Under the pieces are notes generated by a model, which saw only the letters and a program-made list of their open reading frames with translations, did not search any database and was not told the DNA's origin. Both the position numbers and the translations under genes were made by a program. A DNA stretch of 64,000 nucleotides from Periconia sp. R9002 (Eukaryota > Ascomycota > Dothideomycetes > Pleosporales > Periconiaceae): the NCBI GenBank assembly GCA_023627715.1, contig JAMAHW010000070.1:161335-225334 (forward strand), read 5' to 3'. Below, one piece after another: positions 10,134 to 22,545 of the stretch. Each line of letters starts with the position of its first letter. Positions within the stretch are counted from its first letter, which is position 1.

Positions 10134-11207
10134 TTATTTCAACTCAGTACAATGTCCCCGTATCGCAACCCTCTCCTCTTCCAACAAAGTAATACCAAAC
10201 CATTCCTCGAGAGCCTTTACTCTCTCCGTTTCTGTTTCACACTCCTGTACAACCCGAGTTTTACCACCCAAGTTCTCCTTGATAGTACCATTTATCAGCA
10301 TCCGCTTCCCATAAATCTCTTCCTCGCCATTTTCACCATCTCCCTCCTTCAATCTCCTCAAGAACTTCACAATTATCATGCGATACGTCTGGAATGACTC
10401 GGGGGAGCTCCCGGTATACCAATTCATTACCTCGAAATCATCTTTTCAATTGTATTAGCCAAAAATAGGAGACTGACCTGATTGAGATAGAACTATTAAT
10501 ACATACCGTGAACGAATTCAAGTTCGGGAAATGCGTAGAAGGAGTTCCACGGTTTGTCTTCGCCATTTCGGTACTGATAGAACCACACCTTTGCTTGTTC
10601 GCTCTTAACAGTGGCCTCTGGCATATGGTCGTGCAGGAGCCTGATTTCCTGCGGGCCGAGGTTGGGGATCGCGAATCCGGAGATCATGGGAACCGGCTTT
10701 GTAGCGCCATCACCACCAAAACCGACGTCCGACATATATCTTTCTCCATTGGGAAGTGTGATGATGTTGACAATGTGTCTCCTAGGGAAATGTCAGATTG
10801 CGGGCTCACGAGTTTAAGAATGAGAAGCAGATTTACCAGCCTGTATATGGTCCTTTGGGTACACCATCTTCTCGAAATCGAATTCGTACACCTGCGGTAT
10901 ATGCGTTGAAACCTAAGCCCTTCAGGACGTGGTTGAACAGGATGCTGTTTTCCATGCAATATCCACCCCTATTACGATTCCAATTGATGAATTTGTCGTA
11001 TGCATCCAGCGGCTTGATGGAGATTTTGCGACCCGCAGAGTAGTGGAGTTGGAGGTTTTCGTACGGAAATGTCGAGATGGTATGGACATGCAAGGACGTT
11101 AAGAAGGCTATATCAGGCTTTGGATGGTTTTCCGGATGGTATTTGGCTGGAAGTCCGATTTTTTGAACGAACTTTGATAATTCATCGGGGCTTAAAACAG
11201 ATGCCAT
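10134..11207 (-). CDS. Arylamine N-acetyltransferase (NAT)
   Basis: The spliced model has exons 10837-11207, 10507-10781 and 10134-10441. The phases join cleanly and give 317 aa. NATs transfer the acetyl or malonyl group of a CoA ester to arylamines, hydrazines or plant-derived aminophenols. The catalytic triad is complete: Cys84 in RNRGGYCMEN, His126 in the first codons of exon 2 (WRHIVNI) and Asp142 in SDVGFGGDG. The N-terminal helical bundle (FLTSLHVHTISTFPYENLQLHY), the exon 3 start DDFEVMNWYTGSSPESF and the ending LINGTIKENLGG fit fungal NAT enzymes. In other fungi NATs detoxify host benzoxazolinone products. Whether this one does is unknown. Confidence 0.9.
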
Positions 11208-13442
11208 GATGAAAGTCTGTGTGTGGAGTTTTTGGTTAAGACAAAATTCGTATACACACTTTCTAATTGATAATTGTTCAAGTCTAATAATGAGTCCTCG
11301 TCGAGTGTCAAGATTTTCACGCTTTTCCGTAGGCGCATAAGCATAGGATTAAGAGTACATATCCGCATCTCGTTTGACTCATACAATTTCTTAAACCGGA
11401 CGCTCGCAGGGGTTATGAGGAATGACGCTATCACCAATTCGAACCAATCACGAACAGGTTACGTGCAACAATAAATAAGAGAAAGTGATAGGAATATTTT
11501 TGGCCGGTTGTCTGAATTCAGTAAAGATTACAAACAACTGGGGTAATATATAGGGGTTCCCACTCTTTTGTGGGTTGGTATGTATAAGCCTAGTTCGCGA
11601 TCTTGTAGTTGGTGAAAGTCATGTGATAGAAGAAATATAATTAAATGAATTCGAAAACTCGGGCCTCAACGATGTTGACATGAATTGCCCAATTATTGCG
11701 TCTGAAGGTGATGATGAAGTCTTTTCCAGTATGGGGGCCACTTTCTAGCGTCGATAATTCTAGCTTGAGTTTTGTAGCCTTTACTGACTACATTATCAGA
11801 GTAAGCACGGTTTGACTACTACATCTAAAATGTCAGTCAGCTTGTGTACAACATGCAACATTCAAGTCCCTCGCTGCTGAACCTCAGATGTCTCAGCCTA
11901 AAGTGAGAACGTCAAACTCGTACAAGCGAGCGAGGACAAAGGTCGAATGTTGTGCCAAATCTTCTCACTACCAACGTGAGGATCATTGCAACGGGCTAAT
12001 GTCAAGCCAAATTCCGCTTCCACGACGAATATTTACGGAATACGGGTAACTCGCGAAAATGTTCGCTCGCCTACCTGAAGTTTCAACAGTGTGGAATCAT
12101 GTCCGTTGACCCTCGATCGCAATATTTGGCTTCAGGATTTTTCCGATGATTCAAAAGGCGATCCTCCCACCTGCTGGCGCACTCCAAGGCTCCGATCTTC
12201 GGTCTTCGCTCGATGCTGCATCGAAAATTTGCTCCAAGAATAGTCTTGAAACACAATGGCATTATATAGATGCTGTGTAAGCGCCTTCTCGTATTCTGAG
12301 CACTTGAGTGTTGATACCCCAAGAGTTTGTGAATGAGATTACGCATCAATATGGTACCGTCCCACCGCCTAGAAGATACTGACAGTTCGATTTCCACCAG
12401 CCTCCTTGCAACACGCGAAACACCGTCAACATCTCGTGCTTCGGCCCCACCGCCCGCGCTCCTTTCAGCTACATTGGGCCAAGCCGATCTAAGAACAAGT
12501 TTCCCATTTACAACCGCAGACGACAGAGGGGTGTTACATCGGGACACTGATATCAGGAGATTAGTGTAGTAAATTACAATCGACTAATTGTATAACGCGG
12601 AGGACGTCTAAATCCTGATTTGCATACAAATGCAATCAATCCGACGCAAACACCCCTCTATATTTGTGCTTCGTCAGGATGAGCAAGATTAGCTACGCAC
12701 ACTTTTAATCCAGAAAAACCCTGAAGAGGTCGTAAGAGGATTAAAAAAAATATCACAATTCATTTCCTGTCAGGAAGACCAATTAGATTGTCGATTCAAT
12801 GCTTTTCTTCGTTAATGTAGCTATCATATCAATGATGTATGTACTAGGAGAGGCTGGTTTGGAGGACACGACGTCGAGAGATAGTCTGATTTCTCTTGTA
12901 TTGCAAGTCGTACGACTATATTCTCTTGCTTGAGGTTGTTGAAAGCAATCAATACCCTATCAACTGTCTGCATGTGGTGGCTTATAATCACGTGAAGAAA
13001 TGGAGCTAATGTTGATACGACGGACTCACCGCTCCGTCGCAAAAGCAAGCTAGTAGTCATGTACTACTACATCATCGTAGCAGATGACCAAATCTCAACC
13101 TTTGATAGTTCATGTTCCTTCAGGTCGATTCTTACTTTTGACCTTTCACTCAATATTCTTGTCAGCCATAGTAACAGATGCTCCCTGCAGAAGCCACCGC
13201 AAGTTCTCAAGATCCTAAGTACACGTATTACGCATTAGAACTCAGAGTTCCACTTCATGTAAATCTTCCAAGCATCAAAGACATAAAAGCTGGAAACGGA
13301 GAGGTTCAAGGTGCGGGGGCCCATCCCTAGAGGATCACAAACTAGGCCCAAAGGCGTTAGTCATCAACATCATCCTCCAACTTCTCCACAACTCCACATT
13401 AACCCCAGATCCACTTGATGTCTTATCGAGCCGCCCCTAAAA
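11208..13442. other. 2.2 kb spacer without a supported gene
   Basis: AT-rich to about 12000, then mixed. The opposed frames at 12083-12547 (minus) and 12333-12569 (plus) overlap each other and neither resembles a known family. No repeats or RNA genes were recognised. Confidence 0.4.
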
Positions 13443-14569
13443 ATGGCTTCTACGTCGCCCGAGACCACTACGTCGCCAGCGAGCGCTGGTAACAGCCGAT
13501 CCTCTCTCCCAGAACTTGAAAACCTAGAACGTAAACGCGCCCGGGACAGGAAGAGCCAGAAGGCCATGCGCGAGCGTACCAAATGGAATATCCAAAGCCT
13601 CACCCACCAAGTCGAGCAACTCACTCAGGCACTGTCTATAGAGACTCGCGAGAAAAATGAGCTGTACAACCGCTTTTTGGCTGTTTCCGAAGAGAACGAC
13701 CACCTCAGAGTCCAGAAAGCCGCACTCCAACTACGCCTTCTAGGGAATGGACAGTCACCTCCAGACTCTGCATCTTCATTAACTCCAACGGCTCTCTACG
13801 AAACAATCCCACTCAATACCGCTCCAACCTGCATATCAGACCAAATCCTCCAAACATTCGTCAAGAGTCGGTGGGAAGCCCATGCTATGCAGTCCGCGGG
13901 CAGAATCCCAGCCTATCCAGACGTTCCAGACCTGTCAGCATTACTGGATAACCGGCCCAACAGGGTGGTCGAAGAGACGAGCTCAGTCGTGGGGGATATC
14001 GTGCGAAGTTACAGCGAGATCGACACTTTGCCCAAACAAGTTGCTGTGCACTACATCATGTACTCCCTGATGAAGTGGCAGGTTTTGCGAACCAAGGCGG
14101 CCTATGAGGCTGTACCAGAATGGCTGCGACCGGAGCCTATCCAGTTGAGACAGCCTCACGCGGGTTGGATCGACAGGATACCTTGGCCCAAGATGCGCGT
14201 CTATTTGATCGAACATCCGGAGATCAAGTTTGACGATTTCGTAGCGGCATACTCCTCCTCATTCTATATTGACTGGCAGTACGATCCAAAACACGTCATC
14301 ATCACCACGCATAGAAACGGCACCGACAGAGTGGTCATCAATCCAATATACGAAGAGCATATAAAACAGCTCAAGAGTTGGAGTGTGCAGGGCATATTCC
14401 GCAGGAGGTTCCCTGAGATGGCCGAGATTGTCGATAGCTACGCAAAGTCTGACAAGTGAGTCTGAAGCAAGACCCAGCATGCATGAGTGCACGTACTGAC
14501 CTATGTAGAAGTGTCGGGTCTGTCGAGAACATGCTCAATCCGCTACCCTTGCCCCATTACCCCATTTGA
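13443..14569 (+). CDS. bZIP transcription factor with DUF3425-like C-terminus
   Basis: The model has exons 13443-14455 and 14509-14569 (357 aa). The 53-bp intron has donor GTGAGT, a TACTGAC branch site and acceptor TAG, and the last exon adds about 20 residues ending in HYPI. The N-terminal basic region (ERKRARDRKSQKAMRERTK, about residues 28-46) leads into a leucine-zipper-like heptad helix (about 50-100). The C-terminal half is the fungal DUF3425-type domain (ILQTFVKSRW, YIMYSLMKWQVLRTKAAYEA, PWPKMRVYLIEHPEIKFDDF). The basic region has Asp where most bZIP proteins carry the base-contacting Asn. This domain pairing is common in Pezizomycotina and often lies near metabolite clusters. The targets are unknown. 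Confidence 0.88.
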
Positions 14570-17500
14570 GGGTTCGATGTTTTCCCACGAAGGCCTTCGT
14601 CCCAGAGCAGAGGAATCAAGGATACGGCGCTTCTCATTGCAGAGTTGTCACGATAAATCTTAAGAAGTAAATGATCAAATAACCCGAAGTTTTCGATAAC
14701 AATTCATAGATGGATCAAGGGCTTGCATCCTTGCCTTGATCTTCGGTTCCCCCGAATAAATGAGAATACCCAGCGTACTCAGGTTCTTCCTTTACAGAAG
14801 ATCAAACCATAGTTATCCTCAGTCCTTCTAAAAATGACACGCATCGGTGTCCATATCCGTAAGAAAGAGCGGCAAACAACTTTCACATCGATGTATCAAG
14901 ATTAATATAAAGAGAGGAATTGGGCTTTTCATTCATGCTCAGGAAGCTGAAGTAGGTTGCAATCCTCATGTCCTGAAGCAAAGGACTTTATAATTCTGCT
15001 TTAACAGGGGGCGCGGTGAAGGGTAGAAACTATGGCGAGGACGCAGACATTGCCATTTCGTAGTCTGCAGCGTTGTTTTGAAGAACTGCGTAGAAGGCCA
15101 TTCCAGAGGAAGGCGAATTTTGGATGGGAAGGAAGCAAATCAGTGTTAGATCAACGCTCGCAGCAATTGCGTTTTGATGTGTTCAATTTGTTCTTTCTTT
15201 TCAGCCCCGTAAACACTGAACCACGCCAGTCGACAGACACCTCGAGACATTGCGAGCAGTACGGCAATTTTCGGGAACTCTTCCAAATACCGAAATCCCA
15301 ACTAGTCGGCGAAGTAAAATGGATGATACCCTACAAGAAAATTCGTCGTGATCAAGGGGGTCCAATGGTAGCCATACATATCCGAAGTCAGAAGAACCAT
15401 CCGTTTCAGCTTGGACAACAATCAAATCACCACAATATTGCCAAGAGCTCAAGTACACTATGACCGCATACTTCCTTTCACATGTCCCACTTATTACGTT
15501 CACATTCTCGCTTTTCATCCCCACAAACGAAGAATCGACAAGATTCTTGTTCTACCTTAAAAAAACCATGACATACGACAGCGAGTACGATCCCTTCCAC
15601 GCAACGCCCCAGCCGCATTGGTAATCGGCGATCTCGACCGCGGGCATAGCCTCAATCCAGGTTACACCGAGGACATGCTTCAGGATTGGGAAGAAAAGAA
15701 GATCATACGACTTTCTTCCCGGCGCCACGAGGCGTCTAGCGCGGCAATCTCCATATGTCACAACACGAGCGAGGATCGGTAATCTCCATCGCGAACGCTC
15801 GTTGCCAAGCCTTTTTCCGCGACTCGGTCCGTAGACTGACGTGTAGGTACCCGATTTTGGGACGTTGAGTTAAGCTTTACGGACACACGAACGCTAAAGT
15901 AGGAACGGTGAAGGAGGATGTAGAAAGGGAGGGAGGATATTCGGGCCTTCTTTTCTCAACGCTCAGCGTGGGTTCGTTGGAATGTGTGTGTGTGAATGTA
16001 TGTGCCGGTGGGAGAACGGAGGCGGAAACTGTCAACATGTTAGACCGCATGCATGAGCCGTTGAGGTACCGTGGACCCTCCCGACTAGGCGTTCGATGAC
16101 ATCGTGATATTTTCTTTTTTGCCTTTGGCCCGGTCATGCCGATGATGCCGATGATGATGCTCTTACATACAGCCTCTGAGTCCTTGTAACACCATGCGGG
16201 CACGCGCGTGGGACGGCACTGGCGTATTCTGGTCGCGTGGGGAAAAACGGGATAGTCGTGGTAGTCATTCTCCACACTCCTGACGGGTGCTTTCCATCAG
16301 GGGATTCCTGGTGTCGGAGGTTGGTCTATTTCCGGTCGTTCTTTCTTCCTCCCCAGTTCACGATGGTCATGCAACGGCGCCACTGACTTGACTTGAGTCA
16401 TGGAGCCGACAAATCGGACCCTCGGAGGATCTGATGGTGGTTGGCCTCACAGTAGTCGTTGATGGATTGATCCATGCAATGCATGGTCTCGTTGGATTCC
16501 AGAGTGCGTTTTGAATAACGATGGGTTCAATCCACGAGGGCGGTTGCTCTATTCAGGAGTCAATAATGCTTGTTATCCCAGCCGTTCTTGGCCTATTTAC
16601 CCTCTGCTCCTTCCTGAATGAACATGCCAAGACGACTGGACACCGAGTTCACCCTATGAAAATTTGGCAAGACTGGAGGACCAGGACAACTAATTTTAGA
16701 AAAATAGAGTCTTTCGATCCTCATCCGCGCGTGGTCGAGTCATCCATCTACTGTCAATGTGTAACGAACTTGCAGCCAGTTGAGCAACGAGCCGTAATTG
16801 TCCTCACGCCACCAGCCCATGCGATCTCCAAACTCCAGCGGCGCACCCGCAGGATCGGAAGGGCACCTGTGTAACGTTTGATGAGTAGCCGAACTTGGGG
16901 GCCGGCTGAATTGGGGATGGATCGCCAGTCCATCACATCACCACCATCAACATGCGTCACGAAACGTGATTGCTCCTATACTTTCGCCTCATTGTTTCGT
17001 GTAGAAGTCAATGGATTTAATGCGAACTGGTTGCCGTTGCTGATGCATATACACGTGCTGTATTAGTACTAGACGTGGACGCCACAATGTCGGAGGCCGG
17101 CCAGACTTTTAAAGATCTGTTTCGAGTGAGACACCGACATCGCAAGGTCGGAGTGTACTTAGGAATTCATAGACATCGTATACGGTACTGCCATGCCTTC
17201 GAAGAGGGGAGAAAAGGGATATCATTTGTCTCGAAAGACGGTGTCACAATAGCATACTAAAAAAGAGCATTGCGGAGTATCTATTCCAGCAACTTGGGTT
17301 GCCTCCTCGTAGCTCCTACGGCTGACACATGAACGACGATCCCACGCACGCTCTTTTTGACGTTTTGGTGTAAACACCGTGCGGTGTCACCTAACCTCCC
17401 AGGTCCCCGGGAAACAAGAGGATGCAGATAATCCAAGCAAAATGTCAATTGAACGAGTAGACCGAGATAACAACCACCGATGCAGTCACCACCACCACCA

Positions 17501-18928
17501 CGATAATGTCGTGTCATACACGGATTCCACACCTCCGGATACGACACCGGTAGCTTACGACCGTCTAGATCTCGGAGCCTAGAAAAAAAGTAAAAAATGC
17601 CACGCCAACGAAGCCAGGGTAGAGGGCTCATAGGGGCGGTCCCAGCCGCACCGAAGATTTCCGCACTTGGGTGCCACGATCGGGTTGCCCACCATGTCTC
17701 GTATCGAGTTATCGATTCGAGCATCCAGTGTGATACGGAGGAGCCCAGCAAATCTGTTTGACTGAGGACCCTCCTTCAGCAGCACACGTACGCGTACAGT
17801 GACGATCGCCATGTGCATCATCTTTCTCATGCCGACGCTGCGGCGGCGGCGACGCCATGCATGCCAATTCTACAGTCTGTGTGCAGGCTGGTAACCCAAG
17901 TATGATATGTTTCACGGCATGAGGCAAACCCCAAGGTCAGTAGACATTTGAGATTCGATTCGACTCGAGGTTAGTCTCTCCTGAACTGACTAACCCCTTG
18001 ATGCGTTCCCGCCCATGCATGGCATGATCCCTCTCCCGTGCTGGCCGCTTCCCCGCGTCGAATCAACGCACGCGGCTCGTTGGTGCGGTGAGGATGCGAT
18101 GGCGTTCACGCCGCGGTCTGAGGGAGGCGTGCGTGGGCAAGGGGAGGAGAGCACGCCCCGGCGCATGGGGCACAGTGCGGTATGGTCTAGGCTTTCTTAC
18201 ATAGCTCCGAGATGCGAAAGATGGAAATGTGTGTGTTATGGGGTAATGTATGATGGCATTGTGAGTATTATTGTATCCACTCTTAGAGCGTGAGGTACGT
18301 AATCAAGGGGGAAAGAAAAACAAGAAAGATGAACGGCAATAACAACGAAAGTACTCCAGCGTTTTCCATCATCCTGTGTAAGCAAACAAATAACTCCGAA
18401 TGAGACAACATGTGCTAGTGGGTATACTGCGGTTCAAGTAGGGACCGGCATTGATTACATGTCATCGACCGAACCTCCAATATACAAGGAATATGACCAA
18501 TGTTGCTGAGTATGCGCCCGAGATAGTGCATCTGTCCAATCGTACGCCCTGCTACAGGGAAGATCAAGGTACCCGGCACCGCGGACCATGATATGCACCC
18601 TGCACCTTCGCGTGGCGACGATCTTGCAGGGGCCATCATCAACATACACGCGGACGCGTGTGCAAATCCTCCTTATTGCACCTCTGTGCAATCTTCGCCG
18701 CAAGCTCCCCCGTGGAATATTTTCCGGTAAGGGTGACTATTTTTTTTCTTTTTCGTCCTAGCTTTCGTGGTTTTGTTTCTTTTTCTGTTTGCGTTCGCCC
18801 CACCACCCATATATCGCGGTTATCGATCTATGTTTGACGTACCACTTACATGCATGATACAAGGAAGGTGGTCATACCGGAAAATTGGAGGGCCTCCCAG
18901 TGATGCTGTGATTGCAGATATGTACGGT
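14570..18928. other. 4.4 kb stretch without a supported gene
   Basis: No gene could be supported on either strand. Open frames exist (15032-15463 plus, 15877-16275 minus, 16521-16874 plus, 17281-17751 minus), but none shows a family motif, a signal peptide or a good splice partner. A minus-strand peptide at about 16745-16860 looks protein-like and may be a gene relic. Some stretches are GC-rich (18000-18180), others balanced, and there is no AT-rich RIP signature. Confidence 0.4.
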
Positions 18929-19897
18929 TTAGAGGGTTAGACTTGCGAGCTTGTTCGTGCCGTCCACGACTAATGGATCGATATGGCCGACGACAGTGGA
19001 TTCCACGTCCAAGCGAACATTCAAAGTCTTGCCCATGTGGGTCGTCTTGTTGAGCGCAGTGACCCCGTACTGGGCCTCTGCCTTGGAACTGAACTTTGCC
19101 GTTGCCGACCCCTTAGAATTGCCCCTTGAATCCTTCTGCACCTTGGCCTCGACAGGTCGAAGCCCCACACTGCATATGAGGGCCCATAGGTCGCTATCCC
19201 GGGTTTGGTAGCTGAGACCCTGGATGTAGATCCCTCGAGCCTCGGTGATTGCTGCCCCATGGCTGAGGTTGACAGGGAGGCCTGACGTATTTTGTGAATA
19301 CGTCGGCATCTGTGGGGCCACCTGGTAGGTCTGATATGGGTATGCAGGAGCGGGCGCATAAGTCGGTGCCTGGTAATAACTTCCATGTGTATACGGTGTT
19401 TGTACGGTAGCAGGAGCTTGGTGGACCGTCATGGCACAACGGCCACCAAATGTCTGATTGACGCTGTTGATATCGATGCCCGACCTGCGAGCAGAGTGTC
19501 CTCGATCTCCGACATCAGGGAAATGCAGCATGCAGTTGCATCTTGTCATTTCAAACTGTCCGCCCCGCAAGCTTGTAGAGAAGACATGGACTAAGATGCC
19601 TCTAGATCTTGCAAAGTAGTCTGGAGAGGAGTTAGCTTAATAGTCAGACACGGCATTTCGATGGCAAGACGAACTGTAAACTGCATCGGCATCTTCTCTG
19701 TCTCTGAGCCTACACCATCCTTGCATATCTCCTTTGCGCTGACCTTGGGTTACGTGGGTCCATCCAGGCTGTTCTTTCACGACCTTCCGAATGTGATCTT
19801 TGAACTCCTGCCAGCCCATCAAATATGGGGCGTAGGCTGTTTGTCCAGAGGCGACAAGTAGGTAGTCTCCGTTTTTGGAAGTGGGCGGCGCAGCCAT
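18929..19897 (-). CDS. RNA-binding protein with two RRM-type domains
   Basis: The model has exons 19675-19897 and 18929-19620 (304 aa). The intron uses the unusual donor GTTCGT, has a CTGAC branch site and acceptor CAG. The N-terminal unit (about residues 10-90) looks like a degenerate RRM: GWQEFKDHIRKVV, then GWCRLRDREDADAVYNYF and GILVHVF. A linker rich in Tyr, Pro, Ala and Gln follows. A clearer RRM lies near the C-terminus, with RNP2-like GIYIQGLSY and an RNP1-like segment GNSKGSATAKF, then LNKTTHMGKTLNVRLD. RNP1 lacks some of the usual aromatic residues. The likely role is mRNA binding. The exact family is unknown to me. Confidence 0.75.
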
Positions 19898-20748
19898 GGT
19901 GATGATAATGTGAGTGTGTGTGGTTGAGAACTAGTGGGAACAAAGCAACTAAGTCGCAGAAAGTTTGGTACAAGATTGAAAGATTCAGTTTGAATACCCA
20001 AGTACTGGAGCGATTGTTGGAACAGCTGCCCGCTTTTATAAATGTCTTGCAGGATGACCAGCCCAGTGACGACTTGCATCGTGGTGATAATGGAGCAGGG
20101 ATTAGCGGTCATAAGTAAAACGAAGCGTAGCACAGCGATCCCGGCCCATCAACATGACTAGAACATTCTTGGGGCTGTCCCGTAGAACTGTGATCTTGCT
20201 TAATGTGTCGAGTTCAGGTTGGAAAGTGGCGCCGGCGGTAGTAAGCAAATTCCCATTCGGGTATGGCTCGAGTAAGAAGCAAATCTTGAGAGCATCTCGA
20301 CTGGGCAGCTCTTGGAAACCTATCAACATCTTAAGCCGGCAGCGGGAAAAGCCGTTCGTTGACATTTGCACATACTGCGTTTGAGATAGACTTTGCGTCG
20401 ATGGAGATCTTGTGGCGCCCCTAGCGCAGCCATTTACCGCATATTGTGCACCAAGCCACTGGGAACGTGTTGCGTAGGGGTCTTCCTGATGTTGACACCT
20501 GTTTCAATATACCATATATGGTTGCAAACTGATCCAATGGGATGTGTTGCCGCATAGGATTATACACGATCTCGTATCGGCTAGGGATTACATAGGCTCG
20601 ACCCCTTCCCGCCTACCCTGCCGGAAGTCAGACTCCACATGCCGTTGGCAGTAGTCAACTGATGCCGCCGGCTGCGTCTTCTAGCTCATGTGGTGGCGCC
20701 TGCTCGCCGAGGACGGCATCTTGGGTTGAATTGTTGACGACCAGGCCG
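19898..20748. other. Intergenic spacer, no gene seen
   Basis: It contains the minus-strand promoter of the RRM gene and the 3' side of the LisH-WD40 gene. The short frames at 20102-20384 overlap on both strands and show no family features. Confidence 0.45.
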
Positions 20749-22245
20749 TCATTGAGATGTAGTCCACAAGATGAGTCGCTGGTCAAATCCTCCGGTTACG
20801 AGAACCTCTGATGTGGATTGGGCAGTAGCATCCACATTTCCAGCCCAAAGACAGCGTATTTTAGATCCAGGTTCGTGTGCACTAAGGGTTGCAGTATGCT
20901 TGCCGGTGGTCGCCTCGAACCCTCTGACAACGCCGTCGTCTGAACTCACGTACACACCAGAGCCATCTGGACGCCAGGTTAAACGAGGGGTCGAGTATGC
21001 CGTTTGCGGTGCCATGGTGCTGACATTCACAATGATGCTAGCTTCTTCCCTATCTTGACTCAACAGTTCATTGCGAGCTTGCGAAGCTTGTGTAACAGGG
21101 TGCTCAGTGTTAGGCTCTAGACGTTCTTCTGGTGGAATAAGCAACCGAACAATGAGTAGCTTCATGTGCGGAGTAGAGGACGTGGCTACAGCAACAAGTG
21201 ACGGATCCGTTGGAGACAGCTGAACGTCTGAAGGTGTGAATGCTACCCAGGCATTCGAATGCGGTGCCAAATTTTGCCGCCCCAAGAGACGAAGCTCTGC
21301 TTGATCAGACGAAGATGAAGGCACTGAATAATAATACAAAAAGGTGGAATCCCTTCGGCTCAAAAGCAAGATGGGGTGAGATGTTTCCGGTGAGTTTACA
21401 AAAAGGAGCGTCTCGGGCACGCTCGTCAAATTCAAGGACGCAATGGGGTTCCCGAGGCGGGGGCAAGAAGCATCGTCTGTAGAGAGCCGATAGAGGAATA
21501 CTTTTGAGTCCCATCCCGCGGTGGCAACGATGGTTGACCCTTCCCATGACTGTACTGCCAACTTGACAATATACTTTGTTTGATCTCGCCTCTCATCCAG
21601 GACTTGATCGGTTTCAGGGTTGTAGAGCAAAAGCCTCCCTGACATGGAGCCTGTCAGCAAAAACCTACCTTCCACGACGAGAGCGTCAAGAATAGGCGAG
21701 TCAACAAAGCTAGAGTAGGAGCAGACCAAAGGAAGCGATGGAGCCTCGAGGTCGAAGAGATGCAAGCGGCGATCAGCCGTGGTTGCAGCAAGGTATGCCT
21801 TGGGCTCGGATGCAGAGGCAAGTCGACATTTGAGCAGACTAGTGCTAAGAATATTTGACTTTGCCGGCATCGACTCCATCGTCTTGGCCTCGCTAGGTGC
21901 TGGATGAATCAATCAGTACACTTGTAATCATCATGTACGCGTACACTGGGTTCTACCAGGTATGAGCCATGACCGCTTCTTGTCGTCGATGCCTAATTTC
22001 TCCAAGTTGAGACTGAGATCGAATGTTTTCTTTTCCTGCAGGATCTGGTCTATTGTTATGCCATCTCGGGAAGTACTACCAGCGTCTGGTTCCAGGCCGG
22101 CTTCGAGGATGAAAGTTTTCAACGTCTATGGCAAGGGTGAGTTGTGCACACGGGAGTGATGCGGCCATGACGTAATGAATACCTCTGTATAGCCGCTGGT
22201 TTTGAGATAACGAGCAACGAGTTCTGCAGCAGATGGCAAAGACAT
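20749..22245 (-). CDS. LisH and WD40-repeat protein
   Basis: The model has exons 22183-22245, 21957-22125 and 20749-21899 (460 aa). The first exon encodes a LisH dimerisation motif (LPSAAELVARYLKTSGYTE) that continues in exon 2 (TLKTFILEAGLEPD), followed by a short helix around KTFDLSLNLEKLG. Exon 3 holds WD40-type blades, for example AATTADRRLHLFDLE, LLTGSMSGRLLLYN, VATAGWDSKVFLYRL and, at the end, LVTGGFDQRLILWTT. LisH-WD40 proteins usually act as scaffolds in ubiquitin-ligase, chromatin or dynein-related complexes. Which one applies here cannot be told. The gene is divergent from the SET/MYND gene across about 300 bp. Confidence 0.85.
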
Positions 22246-22545
22246 GGCACACGGAGCAATGAGTGAGTGCTGAGCTGAACAGGATGAAGTTGAAAGGTGT
22301 GGTTGGTGGCCACGTGGAAAGTGAAGCGGAAGGTGTGACAGGGTGGCGTTATCGATAAGGACGTACATAGTATCAATAATCTAGCTAGTGAACTATCAAT
22401 GTCGAAATCGCACCAAGTCAAATTCATACATGGACAAATCGATCCGCCGCGCCACGCCACCCTCGTCAAGAATTTTCCTGCTCTTGATTGCACAACACTG
22501 TACGGGATTGTGTTCCGGAGCACCGCACTGTGCTGACTGACATCA
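22246..22545. promoter_or_regulatory. Compact bidirectional promoter
   Basis: Only 300 bp separate the ATG of the LisH-WD40 gene (minus) from that of the SET/MYND gene (plus), so both promoters must lie here. No TATA box was recognised. Confidence 0.5.

Noticed and set aside
12083..12569. Overlapping open frames on both strands
   Set aside because: Neither product resembles a known family and the two exclude each other. Kept only as an unexplained spacer.
15032..15463. 143-codon plus-strand frame
   Set aside because: Basic, low-structure product without motif. No conserved domain or intron signals on either side.
17281..17751. 156-codon minus-strand frame
   Set aside because: Composition is odd (many Trp, Gly and Arg) and no motif or splice partner was found.
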